Origin: Malachius bipustulatus
Lineage: Eukaryota; Arthropoda; Insecta; Coleoptera; Melyridae
Reading direction: 5' to 3'
DNA length: 64,000 nucleotides
Assembly (NCBI GenBank): GCA_910589415.1
Contig: OU342632.1
Span: 30,703,637 to 30,767,636 of the forward strand
Below the pieces are notes generated by a model, which had not been told where the DNA came from, made no database searches, and saw nothing but the letters and a program-made list of their open reading frames with translations. Positions 21,782 through 32,305 of the stretch are shown in pieces (within the stretch, counting starts at the first letter, position 1; every line of letters begins with the position of its first letter). The position numbers and the translations under genes are program-made.

Positions 21782-24502
21782 CAGGGTGGGCCATTAAGCG
21801 AGGTAAGCGGCTGTATCTCAGAAACTAATGATCGTAGAGAGTTTCGGTAAAAAATTTTATAGGTTAAGTGGGCAAGGGAAAATGCTGGAAATTATTTTCA
21901 AGTTTCCAAGATGGCTGCCAGAGGGCGTTTGCACCATCTTGAATGACATAAAGTTACGTTTCTTGTGATTTTCCCCAATGAATGTAACAAAAAAGTATTT
22001 GCGTTTTAATGTTATCTTAAAGTTTAACATTTTTTATAGAAACAATTTTTCTCTATCTTTCGAAATAAAGTGGTGGGGGGTATTTGAATGTTGTTTTAAA
22101 CAAATGCCTGTAACTTCGAAACGGCTTCAATGATTTGGATAAATTTGGTATAATTGGAAAGAGCATTTCTTGGGCTTTTAGGTTTCTTGTGACAATGACA
22201 GTTGTGACCTACACGGCCGCCGATAGAGGGCGTTATCCGACATTATAACCAAAATATTGGATTTTCTCAAAAAATTTAAATGCGATGATATGACTTTTTT
22301 TAGACTAGAAAATAGACAAATGATCAACCAATAAGCTTGCGCAAACCGCATCTTAATATCTTTTTCCTAACTCAAATTATTAAAAAAATACCAAACCAAG
22401 AAAATTCATATATCCCCATTTAAAAATGCATCGGTCGCTTTCGATAAGAAGGCAATTAGTAGGCCATGGAAACAAAAGCCAAACTCCTCACGCGTTTTCG
22501 TAACGATTTTCCTTTTAAATTGCCTTCCGTCATATTCCACACATTGTTCCAGTCTTTCTTGAGTCAGCAGAACCGCAGCCTCGATTTCTGCCGCTGATAG
22601 TTTTGAGTTTCGAATTCTGTTTTCCATATCCATTCGTGTTGTTGGTGGAGTTTGAAAAACAATGTCTTTTAAGCGTCCCCAGAAGTAAAAATCAAGACAT
22701 GTCAAGTCGGGAGATTTTGCCGGACAAGGAAATCGGCTTTCCCTTCCTATCCAGCGTTCTCGAAAGATCCAGTAAATATGGTTTCGGACATTAATTGAAT
22801 AATGTGCCGGACAACCATCTAATAGCAGAAGCATAGTTCTCCTAGTTTCGAGTGGCACATCTTCCAACAAAATTGGCAAGTCGTTGATCAAAAACTCTAA
22901 GAAGCGGTTACCAGTTACAGCTTGATCAAAAAAGTAAAGTTCAATAATTCTGTCCCCAATGATACCGCACCACACATTTAGGCTCCAGCGTCCCTGCTGC
23001 TGCTGCTGCACTTCTCTCTCTTAACCAACGTTGATTTTCAGCGGACAATAATAATGCATATTATGAAGGTTTACTCTACCATCACTATTTAAGGTAGCCT
23101 CGTCGATCCAGAGAATTTCCTTTAAGAAATTTCCCTTTTCCTCAAGTATGCCTAGCATCCATTATGACAATAATTTAATCTATTACCGAAGTCTTGTTTA
23201 TTTAGCGCCTGGTGCAAGACTATGTGGTAAGGATGTAATATAAAAGTAGAAAACAACATAATCAGTAGTAAAAAATAATAAAACCAGAATAACACTGAAT
23301 TTGTATTTGAGGGTATGTGCTAAGATACTTGGAATAAGATAAAATTATTCACCTATATACTTTCAAAATATTTCTAACAGTTGTCCGTGCAACAAATTCC
23401 CAAGTCTAGAGACAATGTTCTAGTTTCTACATGTCTATAAAATTCTATGTAAGCCAAGACATTGATAACATTTTCTTCGGTCCTTCCATTGCGACGCCTG
23501 CGACGTTTAGCACAACGAAAACTTCTAGTAGGTATCGCGTAATCGCTGTACCAAGCGCGGAAACATTCTTCTCCCGTAATGAAGGCGATCTGGATACCGT
23601 CGTGCCGCGTACTGTCTTGCAGCTATAGCTACATTTTGAAAACACTCAAAATAAATCGCAATCATGTCAACGGCTTCATTATTTAATTTTGTGAGAAGCA
23701 TTTTGATTAAAAAGTACTCAAATTATATGCAATCAACAATAATAGTGGGCTGCGTGTGTGACAGAAGTTTGACGTTACTTGCCAATATTTAAGTTAGGAG
23801 TTTGTATTTTATTTCCATGGCCTACTACTTGTCTTCTTATCGAAAGCGACCGATGCATTTTTAAATGGGGATATATGAATTTTCTTGGTTTGGTATTTTT
23901 TTAATAAATTGTGTTAGGAAAAAGATATTAAGATGCGGTTTGCGCAAGCTTATTGGTTGATCATTTGTCTATTTTCTAGTCTAAAAAAAGTCATATCATC
24001 GCATTTAAATTTTTTGAGAAAATCCAATATTTTGGTTATAATGTCGGATAACGCCCTCTATCGGCGGTCGTGTAGGTCACAACTGCCATTGTCACAAGAA
24101 ACCTAAAAGCCCAAGCAATGCTCTTTCCAATTATACCAAATTTATCCAAATCATTGAAGCCGTTTCGAAGTTACAGGCATTTGTTTAAAACAACATTCAA
24201 ATACCCCCCACCACTTTATTTCGAAAGATAGAGAAAAATTGTTTCTATAAAAAATGTTAGACTTTAAGATAACATTAAAACGCAAATACTTTTTTGTTAC
24301 ATTCATTGAGTAAAATCACAAGAAACGTAACTTTATGTAATTCAAGATGGTGCAAACGCCCTCTGGCAGCCATCTTGGAAACTTGAAAATAATTTCCAGC
24401 ATTTTCCCTTGCCCACTTAACCTATAAAATTTTTTACCGCAACTCTCTACGATTATTAGTTTCTGAGATACAGCCGCTTACCTCGCTTATTGGCCCACCC
24501 TG
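21782..24502 (-). mobile_element. Tc1/mariner-superfamily element with 707-bp inverted arms
   Basis: Flanked by TA (21780-21781 and 24503-24504) with ends CAGGGTGGGCCATTAAGCGA and CAGGGTGGGCCAATAAGCGA on opposite strands. The two inverted arms, 21782-22488 and 23796-24502, have equal length and look ~97% alike. Between them lies a decayed transposase on the minus strand. Arms this long are unusual: typical mariner ends are tens of bp. Confidence 0.9.
22406..23701 (-). pseudogene. Decayed mariner-type DDE transposase
   Basis: Reads right to left. An N-terminal helix-turn-helix-like part starts at 23701 (MLLTKLNNEAVDMIA, then YAARRYPDRLHYGRR) and runs into a stop near 23520. A middle part in shifted frame shows NGRTEENVINVLAY, then WIDEATLNSDGR at ~23080-23112 with the first catalytic aspartate. 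The C-terminal part (22406-23011) shows SLNVWCGIIGDRI, LLLDGCPAHYS (second aspartate) and SPDLTCLDFYFWG (third acidic position). Several stops and frame shifts break it, including one at a CTG/CAG repeat (CAGCAGCAG near 22997-23012). Its last ~80 bp are inside the left inverted arm. Not functional as it stands. Confidence 0.85.
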
Positions 24503-24504
24503 TA

Positions 24505-24991
24505 CTTGTATTAAGTACAAATAGGGTCACGGTTAGAGAAAGTTATTAATGCGCAACCGCAGACCTACTTTAGTTTCCAGGCAGCCAGTGTCGCGATACG
24601 CTTGCGTAATGCGCATGTCACACGCAGCCGGGGAGCGGGATTGCCAGATTGATTTTAATTCGAAAACATGCACCCACGTGAATGTCTGAGTTTTTTAGAT
24701 TAATTTTCATTATTTCTTTCAATTAACTTTTTAATTATTTGTGATATTAATTGGATACACGTCATTATATATTTTAATAAATTAATAATATATCAAGTTT
24801 CGAATGAATTTATGGCAATTTCACGATTGTTTGATCACAATAATTGCGTGATTAAAATAAATTAAATCAAGAGGGTATATTGATCAAACTATTTAGATGG
24901 CGACGAATCCAATAACTTACAAACAACAACTAAGCATCCACCTAATGAAGTTAAAAATTGAATATAGTATTCTTGACATTTATTTGACATA
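24505..24991. other. Upstream region of the PPP1R42-like gene
   Basis: About 490 bp between the mariner element and the start codon. It includes a GC-richer patch (24540-24640) with GCGCATGTCACACGC and AT-rich DNA. Any promoter must lie here or inside the transposon. Confidence 0.35.
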
Positions 24992-27618
24992 ATGAGCGAA
25001 ACGAAAATTTCAGAAAAAACCAAACCTGTTACAAAGAAATCATCAAAGAGTCGCGCAAAAGACAACGATTTGACTCATTTTTACCTCAACGATAAGTACT
25101 TAAAATCGATCGTAAGTAAAATATTTTTCAAAATGGACTGAAGCCCAGATAGCACCGAGTGTCCTATGGACGTCCGTTGAGTATCCATTATACGTCCATT
25201 GGTCCATGGACAATAAATGGACGTCCTACGGACTTCTCCGCACGGACTTCCTATGTACGTCCACAAAAGTACGTCCATTGGACGTCCATCGAGTTATTTT
25301 TGACTATTGCGCATGACGTGCTGTCGCAGACAGGAAGAGAATAGCAGCACAAGTGCGCACGCACGCGCTAACCACCCCATCTTCCATTCTTCCACTATCA
25401 TACAATCCACATTTCTACATTATACATTAATTCGTCCCAAGGAAAGACTTCCGCCATTCCCATCAAACTCTAGACTGCTAGCGTGAAGATGAAGACATAT
25501 CTGCATTGAAGTGAACAAAAGAAAGAAATTCGATGAATCTTTAATTTTTAGAGTTTGTGAAAAATCCAAAAACGAATATTTTCATTGAGTTTATCAATAT
25601 TATCATAAACTAATATAATTAACAATTTTTCAATGAAAATTACCAGATTTTACGTAAAACTTAATGATAGAAACACGTAAGTAGGTAAGTACTTAGTCGT
25701 TTTCCTGTATCTTTAGCCGTTATCAACGTTGTTTTCAAAACAGAAAATTACCGTATACCTATCACTACATTTATTGGATTTTTCAAAACTCTAAATTTCA
25801 AGACTTATCGAATATTTTCTGTCTTTTGTTCCTCACTTAGATATTTATCAGCAAATGCTTTGTGGACATGCGATAACGGACTCCCTATGGACGTCCGATA
25901 ACGGACATCCTATGGACGTCCGGTAACGGACATCCTGCGGATGTCCAAAGTTGTGACAAATGGACACTGAGTGGACGTCCCATGGACGTCCATAGGACAA
26001 AAACGGACGTCCTATGGACGTCCGTTGGTACATAGAGGGATGTCCATTGGACGTCCATAGGACTACTTTGTGCTGTTTGGGAGTAGCTTAAGTTATCTGA
26101 CCTGACTCAGATAAAAATTTACCAAATAGGGGAGGGGGAAAAACTCTTAATAGATTTTTTTTAACTTTCAGAAATTAAGTGGAAAATGCGACACTCTCCT
26201 AGTCTTGTACTTGCATAACAACGAAATCTCGGTTATTGAAAACTTGGAAAAGCTGGTGAATCTGCGCCATTTGTACCTCCAGAAAAACAGGATCAAGAGG
26301 ATCGAAAATATTGGACATCTTCGACATTTGAGGAGATTATTTCTAGGACACAATCAGATAAGTGTCGTGGAAGGGCTCGAGAATTTGGAGCATTTGGAAG
26401 AATTACATGTGGAAAAGCAAGAGTTGCCGGAAGGGGTGGAGTTGTGCTTTGATCCACGTTCCGTTAACACAATTTCGGTAATTATTTTATTATAATTATA
26501 TTAAATAGAAAAGAGTTAAACGTTAGTAGTTGTACAAGAGATCACGCTATAGCAATAATCGATATGACACAATAATATGAAGATGAAGAAATTTTTTCTT
26601 TGTCTATAAAATATCAGGAAGTTTTATTGGCATTACAGCCCTTCCTAATGTTCTATATTCAAAGATTTTTTCAAGATGTTTATAATAATGCGATGTTTCG
26701 AAAGTACTATTCGATAGGTGGAAAAGTCGATAAGAATGCGAAAAACACAGGGATCTAGAAGGCCTCCAATAGGCGAGATTTCATCTTTAAGATGTTACTT
26801 ATTTTTGTAAAAAATGTTATTTTATACGAATAAATACCCCGTTCCAGAAAAACCTACAGATTCTCAATATCTCCCACAACAAAATCAGCTCAATATCGTC
26901 TCTGACGCAACTCAGGTTCCTCAGATCGTTGAACGCAGCCTACAACCATTTGAACGACATCGAAGATATCTGCGACACCCTCAAGAATATGTTTTATCTA
27001 ACCGAAGCGATCTTCACTGGGAATCCCGTCGCGAAGACACCCGAATATCGGAAGAGGATAATCGGGAGCACCTACCACTTGGGTATGTCAGTCGGGACTC
27101 GGGAGAGGTAAATTAACAATAAATTGAGTTCTTTGGTAGCTTCCTTGGATGGTAAAGAGATCTCAGAGGAGACGAGGATTTTCGTCAAGCGGCTAGAGAA
27201 AGAAAAGATCGCGAGACGGAGTAGACAGTCGATCAATAATTACAACGATATGCCGGACATTTTAAGAAATTATCCCGCGGCGTTACAGAAAGCGGCGTCC
27301 GAATCGATTTTGAAGAAGTCGATGAATTCGAAAGAGTCTGAGACTTTCGATGAAAAGAACGCTGTTAAAATATCATGGAATTTTTGTAAGTTGTTTTTGA
27401 TTTATGTTCAGTTTTTTCACTTCTATTCTTCTATAACGATTATCTCTCCTCCCCGTCTTATTATAAAGCTTTCGATATAGTGCCAAAGTGACAGTTGACA
27501 TTTGATTGATTATATTTCAGTGCCGCAGAGACCAGCAAAAGTTGTCAAGACTCAGAAGAAGCGCAACGAGAACTCCGCCGTTTTTGTGAACAATTTTGCT
27601 TATGTGTACCCGCAATGA
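24992..27618 (+). CDS. PPP1R42: PPP1R42 (LRRC67)-like leucine-rich repeat protein
   Basis: Leucine-rich protein of the family that binds protein phosphatase 1 and sits at centrosomes and cilium bases in vertebrates; role here inferred. Five exons: 24992-25111, 26172-26477, 26848-27082, 27140-27385 and 27521-27618, total 1005 nt, 334 residues, all junctions GT-AG and in phase. Residues 1-30 are a Lys-rich leader. LRRs of ~22 residues follow ([56 protein letters not shown]). Then comes the family hallmark [12 protein letters not shown]...CFDPR, further repeats ([14 protein letters not shown]) and the cap ending LDGKEISEE. The 57-bp intron 3 was set by matching the family length between YRKR and LDGKEI. 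The tail is basic and ends [12 protein letters not shown]. An alternative exon 3 end at 27107 with acceptor 27128 is also in frame but inserts extra residues. Confidence 0.88.
25144..26081. mobile_element. MITE rich in the palindrome GGACGTCC, in PPP1R42 intron 1
   Basis: 938 bp. Inverted ends CCCAGATAGCACCGAGTG and, on the opposite strand, CCCAAACAGCACAAAGTA, both running into GTCCTATGGACGTCC. Each subterminal zone (25160-25290 and 25860-26070) carries many copies of GGACGTCC or near variants, often as TATGGACGTCC. No target duplication fixed, no coding capacity. The AT-rich core 25400-25850 is unrelated. Confidence 0.75.
26478..26847. other. PPP1R42 intron 2
   Basis: GT-AG intron (GTAATT ... 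CCGTTCCAG). No repeat or embedded gene recognised. Confidence 0.7.
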
Positions 27619-27900
27619 GTCATAATATTTATTATAACACAAATATAATTATTTACTTGGCGATAAAAATTGATTTTCGTAACAATTTCAGCTAAATATA
27701 TATTTTTTGAATGTACAAGGTGTTTTTTTTTTAATAACAGTCATTTTCGAAATAATAATTTGATTAGGATCTTACAACAGCGAAAAAAACTAAAATCTTT
27801 TGACGTTTTGAGAATTTCTGCTGTCAGAATAGAGCTTTGTGACAATTAAATCAGCTATAGATGCTGAGCCAGCTAGTCTATAAGTAAAATACTGTCACTA

Positions 27901-28130
27901 AGGGCCAGTTGCACAAACGTTAATTAAAGATTTGTAAGATAAATACTGATTTTAAATTGCAAATAAGGTGAACATTTTGAATGCTCTTTTATTTTTTATG
28001 GTAATTAACTCTTCTAAAAGAGAGTAGAGTTTATTTCCAGCAATATATCAGACCAAAATTTTGATAATACAGGGCATTTTAAAATCAGTAATTATCTGAA
28101 AATGTTTAATTTACGTTTGTGCAACCGGAC
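27901..28130. mobile_element. Small MITE with CCnGTTGCACAAACG ends
   Basis: 230 bp, almost entirely an inverted repeat. Left arm GGGCCAGTTGCACAAACGTT and right arm, opposite strand, GTCCGGTTGCACAAACGTAA. The similarity continues ~60 bp inward to ATACTGATTTTAAA / TTACTGATTTTAAA. Noncoding. Confidence 0.75.
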
Positions 28131-30250
28131 GTAAGTGAATAGGCCACAATAGTGGTGGACTAAGTGCAAGAAAATTGTAACCAAAGGTAATTATGAAAAT
28201 AAAGAAGAAGTTGTTACTCTTTCTTCGTTTCTTTAATGGCCTTCGCACCTTTGTGCAGTTAGCCACGTTAAGAATAAGACGTGACATTATAATAAATATT
28301 ATGTCAACGAGTAGATATATATTATTGTTAATTCATTCCGAAGACATTACCCGCGTGTCAACTCACTAATCGTCTCTCCTTGCTGGATCCTGCTGTAAGA
28401 TAGGATAGGACTTGTGTCTTGGATGCATGAGGATTTAGTTAGAATGAACGGGACAATAAATAAGTCAAAAGCGATTTGTATTTTAACACACAAATTAATA
28501 ATTATACTACCTGTACAAATAAGGTTTTCATATACATTACTTATTAACAATGTGAATTTTACAGTGGACCAATCATTCCTACTTTCTTATTAGGTAGTTT
28601 AGTTTATTGCAAATATAAAAAAGACAGAGGAAATAGCAAACATTATTAATTGCTAACACCAACACCGTTACTTTTGTGTGATTGCTCGATCAAATTATTA
28701 TTGGTAAGTAGGTAATATAATTTATTACGTACACTATAACTAAATGATATGATTACAGTGCTGGCAGTTTCAGTTTGTCAAGGTAAAACTACACGTATTC
28801 GCACTGTATAATTTGTGTATAAATATTCACGTACGTATTTCATTCTTATATATTCTCGATTTTTTATTAAAGTTATTATTAATAAGATATTAGAAATGAA
28901 TCATCGAATATAATTGAATCCATTAATGCTTCCTCTTCATTGATTGTGTCTTTTATTGCAATGGTATTTTCATCAAAATCGTGATTTTTTAGTGGAACCA
29001 AGCAGAATTAAGTAATTTGAAAACTTATATTTTAGTTATTTATTATAATTCGCAGTTAATAATTATGCGCTTGGCACCCTCATAAAAATGAGGTAAAGTG
29101 TCACAAAAAATCCCATACAATGGAAATCCTCCTCGTAAATGAGATCCAGTGACGTCATTGCGCAAACTAAAGGAAGGCTGCTAAAGCGCCGACTTGAGCA
29201 AATAATGGCAAATTCGTCTGTCGATTGTTGTAGTGATTTTAAAATTTAAAAGTTGAGTATTTACATGGAGATAACCAGAATCCCATTATTTAGAACCTGA
29301 TTGACACAGATCATTTGACTGTTGTTAAAATTGGAATGTGAAATTTAAGAAAAAAGTGGACCGGCCATGGATTTAATTGACCTGTTAATTCCAGTGTCAT
29401 TGATGCACATGCGCACATTGACAGATTCAAATTATTTGAATGCTCATTATAATTATTATTTGATCACCCGTTGGGACATTGCTTATCGTTTAATTGTTTA
29501 ATTAATTAATTAGAATAATTAATAAGATATGCAATGGAATATCGCAGTTAAAATTGACTTTTGTAGGCAGGTAAGTAGGTATTAATTAGGAAAGATATTT
29601 AATGAATAAGCATATCACACTTCACACTTTTTCGTTCATAATTGCGGTGATACGTAATAATTAATAACAATAATCGTCGTGTAGATAAACCTCAACTGAA
29701 TTCACTAGTTCCCCTGATTTTATAATAATAAAACGAAATAAACGTGATATAAAAGCTCAGTTTGTGTAAAACTATCTACAATTCTAACATAAATATTAGA
29801 CTTCTGTGCCTGCCTTTTGAAGGCCTTTGACAATATTTTACATTTAACTAATTTGATACCGCTCCCGTGTCCGACCTGTAAAAGTATCAATTCTTCACAG
29901 ACCGTACCACCTTGGATCGTGTAGCAGCTCATGTTAATCAGCCTTAAGTTTAATCTCAGAAATCACACATCAAGTACACATTAAAAAGTCAGTGAAGTTA
30001 GTGATCGATCGTTTAATGATATAGGTAGGTACTTAATCGAAGATGTAGAGTTGGGTGGGGGGCGCCGTCGTGATTCGATAAATCTGGTAATAAACGTACT
30101 CGTATAGTAGAGCAAAATATCAAACTTACAGCTGCGTCCTCATTCCAACGCGCATGAATTGTTTCATTAAAAAATTGACAATTGACATATCACCTGTTAC
30201 AAGTAGTCAATATTTTTGCGACCAAACTACTCCTTGATTGACATTTGATA

Positions 30251-31059
30251 TCATGATATCGTGTGATCCACAAAATTTTTCATCAACTAGTGCCTTGGAA
30301 GAGAGAGATGGGTATTATTGCAGTCATGTCTGAGCTCATTTTACTAAAATAATTCTGAAATAATTTTTGTAGTTCAAATTCTCATGTATTGTGTCATATT
30401 TAATTTCAATTCCTGTCAGTTTCATTAAAATATTAAAGATATTGCGAAACACAATAATTTATGGGTATAATTTAAGAACATGATGAAATTACTGGTATGT
30501 TACTAAACACCTACCTTAATTGTCACTTTTTTATGATTCATGATATTTTTGACCACCATTCTTCATAAATTTTGTTATTTTTTGTGCTTTACAAGTGAAA
30601 TTATAAAATGGTAAATGATAATTGGAACATTCAAAAACCTCCTCATTCAGAAAGACAGAATATTCTGAGTTTCTGAGATAACAACGATTTAAGGTACCTG
30701 TATTACCGACACTAAGGGTCAGTGTCGGTAATACAGATACCCTACAACGGCTTGTGTTGTTCATCCGCCTTGTGAAATACAACCAATGCAAACTGCAATA
30801 ATTAGTAAGAAACTCAGCACCACACGTACTCGTAGTCAGCAGATATCGTTACTGTTCCAGGTTAGTTTTTTTACTCTAACAAAGTTCATTATGCAAGTAG
30901 TCATGTTTTTGTTTATTGTTCTATGATTTGTAGATCATTGATTGGAGTAGTTCACTTACACACCTACCGATTGTTTATGTTTTATCTGGCAGACATACTT
31001 CATTTTATTCAAGGCAACAGTTGATGAAAAATTTTGTTCATCACACGATATAATCATGA
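30251..31059. mobile_element. MITE with ~55-bp inverted ends
   Basis: Left end TCATGATATCGTGTGATCC then ACAAAATTTTTCATCAACT; the right end is the inverse with a small indel, both ending in a GCCTTG motif. About 809 bp. It contains the mini hAT palindrome at 30690-30744. Confidence 0.65.
30690..30744. mobile_element. Minimal palindromic hAT MITE
   Basis: 55 bp made only of the two ends of the TAGGGAACCTG family (TAAGGTACCTGTATTACCG and inverse) joined by a seven-base spacer. It is flanked by near-matching octamers CAACGATT and CAACGGCT (6 of 8 identical). An internal-deletion derivative of the family at 13743 and 14347. Confidence 0.6.
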
Positions 31060-31625
31060 CGGCTGAAAGGTTCATTTTTTTTATTCCGAATCTTTTATTG
31101 TTTTATTAAAATCTTCCATACCCTTATCTCGCCACAATATCCCTCCTTACTATCCTCATTCTTCCTCCAAGTCTCAAAAAAATCACCAAAAGTGACTTTT
31201 ATAAATATAAACGCTTCCGAATTTTGATATTTTGACAAATGTTCACCTCTCAGAAATGTCACACATGAAATTTACTCTCGCATTCCAAATAACAGGGTAA
31301 GCTTGAAACCTCTCCTTTTATTGGAGTTATTAAATTCGAAGAAAAGTATAATATTTAACAATCTGGCATTGATGTTAAATATTTTTTTTGTTGCGCTAAT
31401 GTTTTGTTTGTACATTTTGCTCCACTGCAATTGATGTAATAATTGATTCAGCGAATGAAAGAAAGATAGATGAGAAATTAGTGCCACTAAATGCTTTTGA
31501 TTCAAGTAATAACAGTAAGTAGGTATATAAAAAATCTATCCGCAGTGGCTCTCGTTGATAAAAACTTTAGGCGCTCATATTTGTTACTGTATTGACTAGA
31601 AAATTTGTAGACGATACGTATTGAC

Positions 31626-32305
31626 TTAAATCTCACATTCACCGATATTGTGTGCTTCTTGCGAGTGATTTATAAGTTGTATATGATAGTCAGCGTTCAG
31701 TACTAGATCCGCGACGCACCCCTTAATCCCGCGCCTGTAACCCGTGAGCGACCTCAAGATAACCTCGGGCATTCCCCCGATGTACAGCCCCTCTTCTTCT
31801 TTCACCGTGATCGACCTCTGAGGTATCTGCACGGATTGTCGGGTCAGCGCCGGTCCGTTATCCACCACCAGGATGCCCGTCGAGCCGTCCCGCACGGCTT
31901 TAACCCTGTGCCATAAATTGTCGTGGACGGTCGTGGAGTTGTGGACGACGACGATCTCTTCACCTTTATCGGTGTATCGCAGCACGAGCGCTCCCCTTTC
32001 TAGACCCAACGAGAGGAAACTGCTGGCTCCCGAATTCAACCACAAGAGTAAACCGTTCTCCGTGGAGAGCTTGAAACGCACGTTCACGTCGATCGGATCC
32101 AGGGTGAGCGCCTCCATGGTTTGGGGATCGTTGAAGTGAATGTAACTGTCGATTCCTTTGAAAGCGGGAGGCCCTCTGGAACAGAGCTGGTCTCGGTAGC
32201 CGGGCTTACATCGACAAGTGAAATAATCCAGCTGAGGTATACATTCGCCGTCTTCCCCGCAAGGTCTCGCCACGCAAGGGTGCGGACAGTTATCGACGTT
32301 AGCAC
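31626..32305 (-). CDS. EGFLAM: EGFLAM-like terminal exon: EGF2 and LamG3
   Basis: Starts with two bases completing a glycine codon, then ANVDNCPHPC and a six-cysteine EGF module (CVARPCGEDGEC...CRCKPGYRDQLC), followed by a complete laminin G domain with its conserved cysteine in RRGIKGCVADL. It ends IGECEI and TAA at 31628-31626. Confidence 0.85.

Larger units (their letters stand above)
27619..31625. other. Convergent intergenic region PPP1R42 / EGFLAM-like gene
   Basis: 4 kb between two convergent stop codons. It contains the MITEs at 27901, 30251 and 30690 (listed separately) and otherwise AT-rich DNA. TTTATT near 31316 could be the minus-strand poly(A) signal of the EGFLAM-like gene, ~305 bp past its stop. 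No further gene recognised. Confidence 0.5.

Noticed and set aside
25160..26070. GGACGTCC repeats as a CRISPR array
   Set aside because: Spacing is irregular, the units are palindromic octamers, they sit in MITE ends inside an animal intron and there are no cas genes.
27083..27128. Alternative intron 3 of PPP1R42 (donor 27108 or acceptor 27128)
   Set aside because: The 27083-27139 intron gives the family's exact residue spacing before LDGKEI; the alternatives add residues or break frame.
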